Source of the DNA: Acanthosepion lycidas
Lineage: Eukaryota; Mollusca; Cephalopoda; Sepiida; Sepiidae
Length of the DNA stretch: 64,000 bases
Assembly (NCBI GenBank): GCA_963932145.1
Contig: OZ010571.1
Coordinates: 118,754,121-118,818,120 of the forward strand
Reading direction: 5' to 3'
Below, piece after piece: positions 24,757-35,349 of the stretch (the stretch's first letter is position 1; each line of letters begins with the position of its first letter). Below the pieces are notes generated by a model. The model had not been told where the DNA came from. It did no database searches and saw nothing but the letters and a program-made list of their open reading frames with translations. The translations under genes and the position numbers were made by a program.

Positions 24757-25240
24757 TCGAATTTTATTATTAAATAATTATTAAAAACATATACTCATTA
24801 ACATGAAATTATTTAAAATATATTAAAAGTTTTCCCTATGTTATTCTTCCTATCTTCAGAATTGCTTTGTCATAGAAGCCAACAATAGTTTCTTATTGAC
24901 AAGTTCAGGGCGTTTTCCACACATAAATGCAGTTAGAAGCAAGAGAAATGTTGGTAAACATCTACATAATATCTTAGCTTCTATATGGTAGTAAATGCTG
25001 GACAATCTCTTGATATGAAATGTTCTGCATATGGATGCCTAGAATAATATGAATAGAACATATGAGCAATGTTTATTTTCAAGCAAGATAGGAACTATGA
25101 GAGAAACTCATAATTGCAATTAGACACGTCAATGCTGAGATTTAAATGATTTCATCTTCTATTTTGTCGAATTGTATTATTAAATAATTATTAAAAACAT
25201 ATACTGAGGATCATGAAAGTATTAAAAATATATTAAACAC
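24757..25240 (+). pseudogene. LINE fragment (copy 1) with flanking direct repeats
   Basis: The core at 24833-25130 reads, across frames, AVRSKRNVGKHLHNILASIW, CWTISYEMFCIWMPR, and IEHMSNV; the family's usual text has CWTIS, an EMWF..RM segment and TEHVSNEE. It is therefore the C-terminal part of the LINE family at 1540-2210. It is flanked by two direct copies of a segment starting TATTATTAAATAATTATTAA, at about 24766 and 25171, which continue to AAAATATATTAAA. A near-identical core lies at 27355-27643. Confidence 0.7.
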
Positions 25241-27019
25241 GAGGAAAAATTTTATCTTTTTGATATAAATAAAGTTCAAATTTCATTTTTTTTTCTGGAG
25301 TTTGAATTTACATTACTGTTTACTAATTTTTATTAAACAAAATTGATAGTTACTGTTTGCGTCACTTTAAAAAATATTGGAATTTCCAGGCGAAAGTAAG
25401 AAAACAATTGAGCATTATGGAAGAAAACACATATTGAATATTGACAGAATTCGAAATTAACATATTCTGGTTATATGAGTTTTTTAATGTGTTTCTTCTG
25501 ATATGTTGTGTCGTACAATTTCATTTCCTAATAACTACTTTATATTTAAAGCCAAGATGAGATACAAATTAATTGCTTTTGCGTTTGAAGCAGGACTAAT
25601 ATTTACGTTTGTGATGACTTCGAAGAGTAGATTGAAACAGTAAAAACATAATTTCAAATGATATAGGATTTAAATGAAAAAAAAATAAAAAAATATATTA
25701 AAATATAGATTTAGATATAAGCAAAAAAAATAAAGATTTATATTACATTAATCTTACAAATTCTGAGAAACGGCACTCACGTAAAATAAAGAATCTGAAA
25801 ATATGGGATTTATGTTTTACAAGCTGCAAAATATTTTGTCAAAACAAGGCATCGAATATTCTAAGAGAAATATTTTGTTTTTTACACTCTAAAATACAAC
25901 AATAAAGCATAACATTGTCTATTTCATTGGAAATTTAAAACCATTTTTATATTGAAGGAATGACATTTTTCTCATCTCCATGTAGCATTTGAAAATCTAT
26001 TGAACTTTTGTCTGCTGTCAAATGAGATTTAAGTGTATGTGCGTGACAATAACAGCGGTAGGTTTAGATATCCGTGCTTAGAAATAACTAGGGGTGTATT
26101 TTTATGAAATCATATAAAGATGACACGACTTTGCAAGAAATGTTTCTAACAATAAAATGAAATATTAGGATTTTATAATTACATTTATATCTGTTTTTGT
26201 GTGTATGCATATACTGTACACATTGAATCTGTATAGGTTGTTTTCTTAACTATTTGATTAACGATGGTTAAAGCCAGAAACAGTTTTTTCTCGACTTTAC
26301 TAACAACAGAACAATTTGAACACCTGCTGGTTCACATAAACTCAAAGTGATTATCAGAATTTTCAAAAGTCCGCCTGGCCGGGAGTATCAAATCTATTTC
26401 TTGCGTTTCGTAGACAACTCGAATCATTTTGTGTTTTAGGTAGTGTGACTGGTTTATACGTATTTTATTTGATTTGAAACTAAAATTACGTTCTCATACA
26501 AATCACTTGACATGTGCTGATCCATCCAGTGACCTATTGATATCCACTTAAAATGAGTTGGCCAAGAGTGTGTTTAGTGCTAATTAAATCTTGATAATTG
26601 GTTTCATCCCATTTCCAACATCCTAACAAACAGGATGTATATATGGAAAACATTCTCAGGTTTCGTAGTATTTTAATTTAAGATGATTTCATTTAATAAT
26701 GAAGGTTGAAGTTGATGAAAATGCGAAGTCACCCTATGAAATCTCATTTCATAGGAAGATATTTTTTAGACCTAAGCTTTCTGGCATGGAATGTCTTATC
26801 CTACAGAAAATAACAACAAAATTCGAATAACCATCCTTACTTTATGCTTGAAAGTTATATTGTCATTACTCACCCTAATCATATTACTATTTATAGCACA
26901 TAGCAAATTATAGTAGGCTGCACAGCCAGTCCTACCTAAACTTGAAAACAAAAAAGCTTGTTTTGCGAGAATTCTGGAGAATCACAAGCAAAATTCTCAA
27001 ACGGGGCAAAAGCGTCAGT
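25241..27019. other. No recognised gene
   Basis: AT-rich; no motif, array or tRNA-like head found. The short frame at 26958-27164 partly overlaps the antisense SINE that follows. Confidence 0.5.
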
Positions 27020-27300
27020 GTCTGTCTCTATTTCTGAGATGAGTTATTATATCCACAATTTACATTATTCGGGCTATTGTCCTCATCTTTGGTGCCATAT
27101 TTATTACAACGTTTCAGCCGTTGTACGATCCAGCCTTCTTCAAAATATTGGAATGTCGAACTGAACCCTTTATTTCGCTCACTGTTCTAGTTCTACGTGT
27201 CATGTTTAATGGATGCAGTTATCAATATCTCCTGTTAATTCCCTTTTCCAAGTTCTCCACTGCCTTACCCGGGTATTGAACTCACACTCTTTGGGTCCTG
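27020..27300 (-). mobile_element. SINE E, antisense copy
   Basis: Reverse-complemented, it follows the 22500 copy from box B (GAGTTCAATACCCGGGTAAGG) through AACATGACACGTAGAAC and CAGTTCGACATTCCAATA to TGAAGAAGGCTGGATCGTAC, ACGGCTGAAACGTTGT and the tail CCCGAATAATGTAAATTG. The stem II halves are GGCTG and CGGCT, still pairable with two G-U pairs. Stem III is GTTGT/ACAAT where the other copy has GTTAT/ATAAT. The tRNA head is cut at the palindrome that follows. Confidence 0.8.
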
Positions 27301-27341
27301 TTTTTTAGATCGAGTGACAGGACCCAAAGAATGTGAGTTCC
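27279..27341. repeat. Inverted repeat of SINE head, 24-bp arms
   Basis: GAACTCACACTCTTTGGGTC at 27279 and GACCCAAAGAATGTGAGTTC ending near 27340 are inverted copies with one mismatch, separated by about 16 bases. The arms are the tRNA-like head of SINE E. This looks like an inverted duplication made at a breakpoint. Confidence 0.9.
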
Positions 27342-27354
27342 ATAATTCCTCAAA

Positions 27355-27643
27355 AGTTTTCCCTATGCTATTCTTCCTCTCTGCAGAATTGCTTTGTCAT
27401 AAAAGCCAACAAGAGTTTCTTATTGACAAGTTTAAGTCGTTTTCCACACATAAATGCAGTTAGAAGCAAGAGAAATGTTGGTAAACATCTACATAATATC
27501 TTAGCTTCTATATGGTAGTAAATGCTGGACAATCTCTTGATATGAAATGTTCTGCATATGGATGCCTAGAATAATATGAATAGAACATATGAGCAATGTG
27601 TATTTTCAAGCAAGATAGGAACCATGAGAGAAACATAATTGCA
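27355..27643 (+). pseudogene. LINE fragment (copy 2)
   Basis: Direct repeat of 24833-25130: TTTTCCCTATG(T/C)TATTCTTCCT through GAATTGCTTTGTCATA, a long identical block around ATCTACATAATATCTTAGC, and GAACATATGAGCAATGT(T/G). By eye over 90% identical across about 290 bases. Same decayed LINE C-terminal coding as copy 1; the 61-codon frame at 27333-27518 is a shadow of it. Confidence 0.85.
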
Positions 27644-28603
27644 ATTGGAAATCTCTGATACACATAAGTAATAAAGCAGATTTAGAATATTAACTCTCAC
27701 AGTGAATACTCAAGGATGAAAAGTAAACGGCTAATATTTTTTTTTTACAGATTCTATTGAAATAACTGGAATAAAGAGGGATTATAATTCATATAAAGGT
27801 AATTAGAATAAAAGACATAGTGATGGGGAAAGCCGTGTCCACCCACATCCTGAAGAGAGATGCATATTTAAGGATATATATTTGTATTTTTCATTTTTAG
27901 TTTTGTAGATTTTGTCATATTTTCCTTTGGCAAAGTATTTGAAATGAACGGGTTAATGGAGAACTTTCTAAGTATTTATTTTGAAATGTTCTTATTTAAG
28001 TAGATATTGAGAGTTGCAAACTTTGATGATTCTAAGATATCTTATTTTTGTAATGTGATTAAAATAAGAATACATTTCATTCTTCATTTATCCATATAAT
28101 ATAATAAGCATTTATTTTAAAACTTATATCAGTTTGAATTAACAGAATATAAAGTAAAGTTAAGAGTTGTTTTTTTTTTCTACTTACGTCAATTCAATTG
28201 TCTTTTCACCTATATTTACCTTCGAGATTTGGTTATTTAGTTTTGTGGGGATATATTAGAAAAGAGATTTAGCGTTCTGGGGTATGTTTTCAAGTGAGTC
28301 GAATTATAAGAATTCTAAAAAGAGACATGCTAGAGGTCTGCAGCTCATTGGTGATATTGACCACGAAGGACCTGGCTAATATAAACAAACCGACTACCTC
28401 AGAGTCGCTATGGTTCGCGGCTAGTGCCACAGGCACAATGTGCCTTTTAATTTCCTTTGTCAGATTGGAAGGTGCTATGGAAATTCTTTCGATATGTCTG
28501 GAAAAGAAAGGCGAATGTTAAAACTTGGCTTATGGTGCTTAAAAATAAGTTACTACTTCTTCATGTGCCTTGCTAAATATGTTCTCAAATACCCTCCACG
28601 TCA

Positions 28604-28604
<1 letters not shown>
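27644..28604. other. No recognised gene
   Basis: AT-rich. A 75-codon frame at 28294-28521 lies in a locally less AT-rich patch but shows no motif I can name. Confidence 0.5.
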
Positions 28605-28669
<65 letters not shown>

Positions 28670-28672
28670 CGT
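28605..28672. repeat. (TA)n ending in (GC)n
   Basis: About 60 bases of TA followed by a short alternating GCGCGCG. The alternating purine-pyrimidine run is a candidate for non-B DNA. Confidence 0.95.
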
Positions 28673-28796
28673 GTTCTCACTATGAATTGCTGAAATGAAT
28701 GTTCCTAACTTGTCTAAGAAATGCTTCAAAAATACTGATGCTTATTTGTTCAGTTTGTTCTGGTACTTCAATGGGACTGAGAAATCTTTAAAAGAT

Positions 28797-28929
28797 AGAT
28801 AGATATTAGGTTGGTGCAAAAATAATATCGTTTTTTGACGTTAAAAAATTCGTCAAAAAACGATATTATTTTTGCACTAACCTAACAGATAGATAGATAG
28901 ATAGATAGATAATGAAAAGTCTTAAATAC

Positions 28930-28970
<41 letters not shown>

Positions 28971-28986
28971 GAAAAGTCTTAAATAC

Positions 28987-29036
<50 letters not shown>

Positions 29037-29037
29037 T
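28797..29037. repeat. (GATA)n array with repeated linker
   Basis: Three GATA blocks. The linker ATAATGAAAAGTCTTAAATAC occurs twice, near 28910 and 28966, so a unit of about 56 bases was duplicated. The 5' part is split by the palindromic MITE at 28806-28885. Confidence 0.95.
28806..28885. mobile_element. 80-bp palindromic mariner MITE (MADE1-like)
   Basis: Two 35-bp inverted arms start TTAGGTTGGTGCAAAAATAA, differ at one position (TTGGTG versus TTAGTG) and flank a 10-base centre TTAAAAAATT. Length is 80 bp. The termini closely resemble those of human MADE1/Hsmar1 (TTAGGTTGGTGCAAAA), also an 80-bp palindrome. The 5' flank ends in TA; the 3' flank has CA where the TA duplication is expected, consistent with one transition. 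It interrupts a GATA array, where the TA target is frequent. Confidence 0.92.
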
Positions 29038-30440
29038 CGAGGCCGAATAATATTTTCAAGTTAGATTATTTCATCTTCCAGTGCATATATACTCTAAATC
29101 GGCCAAAAACAGATTTTTTTTTTTTTTGCTCTATACGTCGATTTATATTTTCGCGTTTATTATTATAAACACAGTAATGTACAATGTCGAAATTAATGCA
29201 TTTCAGTTATTTAGCAACTCTCTACATATCGGACGTTTATATGAAAAATATACAAGCATGAATATTAAAAGTAAATTATGAGAAACAATAAATAAGTCAT
29301 GCGATATAATTTGCCGATTCGGCCACTCATACCAGCAAGTCAGTTGTGCTGTCAATGTTTCATTTTATGAAGACATATGTTATGGTTAAATTTTACATGC
29401 CAGTGACTGGATTTCGTATAGCGTTTTTGTTACTTAAAGTTTCCAATACACTCTCCCCAATAGACCAACATTTTCAAAACATCGACGTTTCGTTCTGATA
29501 AGTTTCAAATTTAAGATGATACTACTTAATAGAATAAGCAGTATTTTGTTATGTATTATGACATATATTAAGTAATGATTTCTTTTCAAGAAGTAATTGC
29601 TTTCAGTCATTCTCGAAAGGTTGGCTCAAACCTTTTATTTTCTCTATTAGCGATGAAGTTAATATCCGGTGATAATTCTGTTTATCGATACAGTTAATGG
29701 TTAAACTCGTTTCAGTGAAGGCTATTTACTAGGTTCGGTGTTGTGTCGGAGATTTAATATCATAGAAACACCTATCATTATTGTATATCTTTAGCGAACA
29801 TCTTTACGTACAATGAATATTTTCCCTTGTTAATTCGAGCGTGAATTAATATGTCTATCTAAGTGCATGTGTCATTTATCACTTGTTAGCAACAATTAAT
29901 TTGATATGTGTAAATTAATGACGATAAATTTCGTTAAACTAAAAGACAGTTATTTCTAGGATTAAATATTATTATCAGATAATATATTACCATAGATAGA
30001 TTTTTCCTGTAAAGAAAATCTATCATTTAAAGGATATAAAATGCTCCCTACTTTCATAATGATTATAATTAAAAATAAATGTACTTTCTGTGTGTACATT
30101 TGTAGAGATTACATTCAATAGATTATAGTTCTGGACAATAATATTCTAAGTAAAACACTACAACGAAAGACTGGTGAAGAATAGGTTTAATCCCATGAAG
30201 GGCATTGATTAATATTGCAATAATAGCGAATAATGTAGTTTAGTGCGGCAATGCGTACGGCTCACTGCTATGCTATGCGACACACATTGTGACCGCGATT
30301 CCGTTGAGCAGATGCTCTATTCATAGTGAATGAAAGAGTCTATATTCAACAATTAATCTAGAGAAGGTTGTTCTGTTTTCTACAGAACGCCTCCGTTTTA
30401 ATATAAGCATCATCTTTGAATGCGCATTTTTTCTTCTTAC
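29038..30440. other. No recognised gene
   Basis: AT-rich with short frames only (29081-29281). No motif or repeat recognised. Confidence 0.5.
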
Positions 30441-30442
30441 AC

Positions 30443-30492
<50 letters not shown>

Positions 30493-30575
30493 TAATTTGC
30501 AATTAATAGGATTTGAATACATGATTTCTGTTCATGTAATTGATGTTTATTGATTGTATATGTTAACTTCCAAGT

Positions 30576-30641
<66 letters not shown>
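30441..30641. repeat. (AAT)n and (TA)n arrays
   Basis: (AAT)n at about 30443-30490 and (TA)n at about 30579-30640, separated by roughly 90 bases. The minus frames with poly-Tyr or YIYI runs come from these. Confidence 0.95.
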
Positions 30642-30643
<2 letters not shown>

Positions 30644-30839
30644 ATTTGATTTGTGGTACAAAATTTTATGGCCGCCATGAAAAGACAAAATTTATTTTCA
30701 TTACCACACATGATGATAAAAAATAAAAATAAAAACAAAAAAAACAGACTAGCTAACCGGTTTCGAACGTCGTTCAACAGAGCTAAATCGAGGTTCAATA
30801 ATTGTAATAGAATTATCACTAAAAAGAGATTGACATTAT

Positions 30840-31450
30840 GTGATGGGGGGGGGGTTATTGCGTAGATGGAAATTAGTTGGAAACCCAGTTAACCCTGCTA
30901 TGGTACAAAGATGTTCTGTATACCTGCGACTTCCTTCGCTGGGTAATATCAGGGATAGATATGCTAAGCGGGTTTCCTTAGCGTTTCGACATTGTTACTT
31001 TCCTAACACTTGTGAATTTTTTTCTGACAAGCCTGCCCTTCCATCCACGCGGAAGGACATTCTACCTCCAAATGATAATAGTTATTTAATTTATTCCTTT
31101 AAATATAGTTGGGTTTCACACTATATAGGGAGAACGACTCAAAGGCCGGATGTCAGAATAAAGCAACACGTTCCAACGAAAATTCGCAATTTTGAGTACA
31201 ATCTTTCAGACATTCTAAGCAGTACGTATGTGTCCTCCATCTAAGAGAACCTAAGAAATAGCCATAATTGTGCCGCTAATTTCAGTGTAGACTCATTTAC
31301 TATTCTTAGTAAGTCCGACTCGATTTACCACTTGAAAGTGTTTGGGGCCATTTATATTTTATCTTTGAAGCCTTCTCTGTGCAGAAGGATCACGTACCAC
31401 CAACATTGGCCATTTATGTTATTACATTATGCCACCCTAATGACTTTCTG
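30840..31450 (+). pseudogene. Penelope-like element, GIY-YIG endonuclease relic
   Basis: The frame at 30840-31244 and its continuation past a single in-frame TAA at 31242-31244 gives about 200 codons of the C-terminal part of a Penelope-like element. Visible in order: CSVYLRLPSLGNIRDRYAKR, FRHCYFPNTCEFFSDKP, and DILPPNDNSYLIYSFKYS. Next is VSHYIGRTTQRPDVRIKQH, the GIY-YIG nuclease core with the catalytic Arg of the IGRT..R segment. After the stop come ENLRNSHNCAANFSVDSF and HLKVFGAIYILSLKPSLCR, containing the conserved catalytic Glu region in degraded form. No RT domain precedes it, so it is 5'-truncated. It is probably dead because of the stop and truncation. Confidence 0.85.
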
Positions 31451-33087
31451 GATATAAGACAGCACCATGGTGGTTAACGTGAAAAACTAAGGAATGACCG
31501 AGATACCTCGACCGAATAAATAGATTGAAAATATCCTGGAGAGAACGAAATTAATTACCGTTAACTACAACAAAACTCGCCCTTTCTCTGAAGTAGGTGA
31601 TGCAGGGCATATGGAAAGACTGGAAGAGACATTCATATTACAAACTGCTTACTAGAAATCAGACATTGAATCCAGACAATTATTCTTTCCATTTGAACCT
31701 ATTAAACACAGCAATCGATTAAAATTGAACGGTATTGGCTAATCAGAAGACGGTCTTGTCCGTCGGGACAGCGTCTGATATAACTTCATTTTGAAAACAA
31801 GACAGAATTTGGGGCAGCTAGTCTTTGTAAGTTCGTACTATACAGTCCAATCCCTATGCATTTCTTTTGACGAGAAGAACTCCAATTCTGTGGAAGTATG
31901 AAAAGACCACTCAGACCAGTCCTTTAACCGTAAAGATGCCAATTCCTCGGAGAGCGAAATCATGAAGCTGACTCGAATATGGTGATATGTACTAGAACAA
32001 AATAGCATTGTGAATAAATCTATGTAGAGATATATAAATATTGCTTTTCAAATTGACCTAAAGGACGCTACAGATTTTATTTCCAACCCAATAATATAAA
32101 AAATACACCTGTAAAAATACTTGCGCTATCCAACTATATTGGCTGTTAGAAAATTGGATTTGGCAGTCCTATATTTAAAATAGTTCAGTCAAAGAGTTAA
32201 TTTACCTGAAGGAACAGTAAAACCAATGGATAGATTAATGAAGAATTACATTACATGAGTTTATTTCTGTCAGACGAATCGTAGAAAAGAAATTAGTCAT
32301 TTAAAAAATCTGTCGATGATGCGTAAAAATATGAGTAGCTTCCTTAGCTGCAATATCTATTCGCGGTGTGATGGTTAATATTTGACATTTTGAGAGTCAC
32401 TTGAAAGCCTTTATATTCTTTTCTGGGCCAATTATATTCCGACTTTAAAAAGAATCGGCATTGCTTAATTTATCATAAGCGCTACCGGTCGACTATTTTA
32501 TACGCATTTCAACGAATCAAAATCAGCTAACTAAATTGAAACTGGCATTATTCAATAATTCTAAAATGTTTTTCTTTTATCGTGAAGGCTGTAATAAATA
32601 CTTTGCAAACAAACATATTAAGCAACTTCATACAGTTTATGTACATTTAATTATTTCACTTTCTGATCACAAGAGGAGCGAAATTACGTTAGTGGCGATT
32701 TTCAAATAACAAGATAGACTTCTATGTAACTGTCATGTGACTTTACTTTTGAAAGAATTATAAGCTTTGTCAGTTTGTTATCTCATTTGGATCCAGGCTG
32801 CTGGGGGATTGATCGAGTCACCATCCCTAGAGAGATTGCCGACCAAGTTTAAAGAGTTTATGCGTATACATTAAAACTGGACATGTGACCGTCTAGCACA
32901 ACCACGGACGGCATCCCAACAGTTTCATCAACCCTGTTTAACTGGTGAGTCATGGGTCAATATGTGATAATTGTTGTCAAGAAATTGCTAACGTAACCGC
33001 TCGCTGGAATCATATCACGAGGTGGCCGTCATTACCAAGGTCACAATTTTGATCATGTGGAGATTCGAACGCGGTCTAACCATCAGC
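31451..33087. other. No recognised gene; possible degraded 3' end of the Penelope-like copy
   Basis: The first few hundred bases are less AT-rich than their surroundings and may be element tail, but I see no diagnostic motif. A short hairpin (TCAGAAGAC...GTCTGA) lies near 31743-31778. Nothing else recognised. Confidence 0.45.
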
Positions 33088-33456
33088 CTTTCCGCCATGT
33101 TAACGAAGTTGAAGTCTAACTAAAATCACATCGATACGTTTTAAGTGATTGTCCTTGAATAGTCTGTTCTCTGTACAGAGGTGGGTGACGGCATGCGAAT
33201 ACCAAGTTCTGTAATCTTGGATGTATGGACTTTTAAGTAATAACCTCTCCGAATTGTGAATCGGAGAGCCGAGTTCCAATCCAAGTAGGGTTGTGTTATA
33301 TTCACTTAAACTTGGGAAATGTATGAATCCATACCTTCTTCTCCAGCTATGAGTCAATTAGTAAGTCTTGTAATACTAAACTCGTAATATCTAAAATAAT
33401 AATAATGTAAAAATAAAAAAAAATATTCAGTAAAAGGTTGATAAACAGTAGAAAAC
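33088..33456 (+). mobile_element. Dispersed repeat SINE B
   Basis: Contains AATCGGAGAGCCGAGTTCCA, a tRNA box-B-like core shared with 39050 and 63445, and the tail GGAAATGTATGAATCC followed by CTTCTTCTCCAGCTATGAGT, shared with 63515-63545. The 3' end with TAATAATAATG and GATAAACAGTAG matches the copy at 38935-39262. The 85-codon minus frame 33100-33357 lies inside it. Confidence 0.7.
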
Positions 33457-33486
33457 GAATCCATCAATCAATCCTTCAGGTATCTT

Positions 33487-33955
33487 CATAAAAGTGGCTC
33501 AAGTGGTTAGAACGTTCGCATTCTAAACATGAGATCCTGGTTCAAATCTCACCATGGTCGATTTGTCAGGAAGGAAACTTCCTTATGTTATCCGATTGGA
33601 GAAAGTCGATCCCAACGTGGGGTACATTTGGAGAGTGCCTGAAAACCACACCCCGGGTTGACCCAAGTAAAATTGGATAGCGGGAACCCTTGGGGCCCGT
33701 TGTAGCTGTGCAAGTCACAAGTAATCGAGGGCTTGAACGTGCTGGCAGTGATGAAATTGTTGATCACGCTAGATAAAACGCTCTTTCCCAGAAACTCCAA
33801 GTAAGGTCTGCTCAGCATATTTGCAGTATAAACCACAGGCGGGCTCTTTGGATGTTGAATAAAGAAAAATGCGCCCGAGCAAGCGTCTGCAATAGGAATT
33901 GGCTAGCCGCCCTAGTAGACGGGTATCCTTGAATGCGAGTGACCAGTTATACATT
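33487..33955 (+). mobile_element. Long tRNA-derived SINE C
   Basis: The head TGGCTCAAGTGGTTAGAACG fits polymerase III box A very well, and TCCTGGTTCAAATCTCACC fits box B, about 40 bases downstream. The body of about 400 bases is less AT-rich than its flanks (AAGTCGATCCCAACGTGGGG, CCCGGGTTGACCCAAGTAAA, CTTGGGGCCCGTTGTAGC). Only one copy is present in the window. The minus frames 33588-33836 and 33769-33954 lie inside it and are unlikely to be genes. Confidence 0.8.
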
Positions 33956-34804
33956 CACAAAAGTATGCTAAACAATAAATGGGTAAATCTTCACGAATAT
34001 AATATTTCATCTTACTGGTAAACTTGTAAAAATTCAGTTCGGAGTAGATGCGGAATTTATAACAAATACCTCGGCTTTTTATAGAATTCGTTCTACTTTA
34101 TGTTGATTCACAGAAATTGCAAATGATTACTTGAGAACAAATTGTATAAGGCACAGATTATATGCACATAAAATGATTCTGGAATTCTAAGACCAGTTCT
34201 TTGATTATTCATTCTGTAAACATAGAAATTGAACGAATTAGTTAAACATATAAAAAATTCTTCATTTCTGTTGCAAAGAACTAATATAAAGTAAAGAAGA
34301 CCCGGGTTCGAATTTCACTAAAAACAGAAAAGCGTTTGTTTTTTTTCCTATCTACATTCTTGATTTAACATGGCTTACCATCAATGAGATTAGATATAAG
34401 CTCGTATGTGAAAATTTCTTCATTTCGATTTTATGTAGTTTGCTGGAAAAGCGACTCAAAATGCCGTTAAAAATAGTAAACCATTATAGCATTGAAAAAA
34501 ATGCTTAAAATTCCAACTGTTCTTGTCCGTTCATTGCGGTCAATGCATTTTCTAACAAGAATACAGGAAAATACGCTCTGCCAACCATGTGTGGAAACAA
34601 ATTGTCATCCTACAGTACTTACGCCTTGCACTGCACGAACAACGCTTTCCAGGTTCGCGACAACCTTTTCCCAGCTTCCTTATTTTGTTCCGTAACAATA
34701 CTGTGTCTCCTGTTTTCACATCCACTTTTTGACTACTCTTGGCATTGCGAAACAAATAAGTGCATGCGCATACACACACTATTGTGCAGAACTCGGTATA
34801 CGTG
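33956..34804. other. No recognised gene
   Basis: Three overlapping 67-75-codon frames (34492-34805, both strands) in a locally less AT-rich patch. None has a recognised motif. Confidence 0.5.
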
Positions 34805-34940
34805 ATTGTGATTTTCTAAGCGTAGCTTAGATGTGGCGTAAAGTGGAAAGTATTAGGGACCCATTGAGGATCGAACTCACTACTCAGGGGTAATTGTTCT
34901 AGCGGGACAAGCTTGCCAATCATTACAAAAGCACAAGGTT
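34805..34940 (-). mobile_element. tRNA-derived SINE, family A
   Basis: On the minus strand: TGTAATGATTGGCAAGCTTG then TCCCGCTAGAACAATTACC, box B GAGTTCGATCCTC, and the tail CGCCACATCTAAGC followed by ACGCTTAGAAAATC. Head and tail match the 38305 copy closely. Confidence 0.8.
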
Positions 34941-35201
34941 GGCAAATATGTATATGTGATGTCAGTAAAGTAAATTTGAGCAGAATCCTTTTTTTTATTT
35001 GATAGATATATGATAAATAAAACCAAAGAAATACTTTCGTTCTTCATATTGCAAGCATCGTTTAAATACATTTACGTTCCTACATTGCTGTATTGATCAG
35101 ATAGGATTTATAACCTCCTTCTTAGTAAACTGATTTATTATCACTTATTGAGTCATTTTATTTCTAGACTTTCCTATTACATAGTTCATAATTTTGCAGG
35201 A

Positions 35202-35202
<1 letters not shown>

Positions 35203-35263
<61 letters not shown>

Positions 35264-35270
35264 AATAATG

Positions 35271-35348
<78 letters not shown>
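35203..35348. repeat. (AAT)n array, 5' side of the LINE
   Basis: About 145 bases of (AAT/TAA)n with a few GAT and AAC interruptions. It encodes the poly-Ile stretch at the start of the long frame that follows and is not part of the protein. Confidence 0.97.

Positions 35349-35349
<1 letters not shown>

Noticed and set aside
31743..31778. Regulatory hairpin
   Set aside because: Short, imperfect stem in a probable retroelement tail; nothing else supports a function.
33487..33560. Functional tRNA gene
   Set aside because: Box A and box B are good, but no paired acceptor stem is seen and a SINE body follows.
35148..35348. Poly-Ile N-terminus of the LINE frame
   Set aside because: It is translation of the (AAT)n array; the element starts at about 35349.
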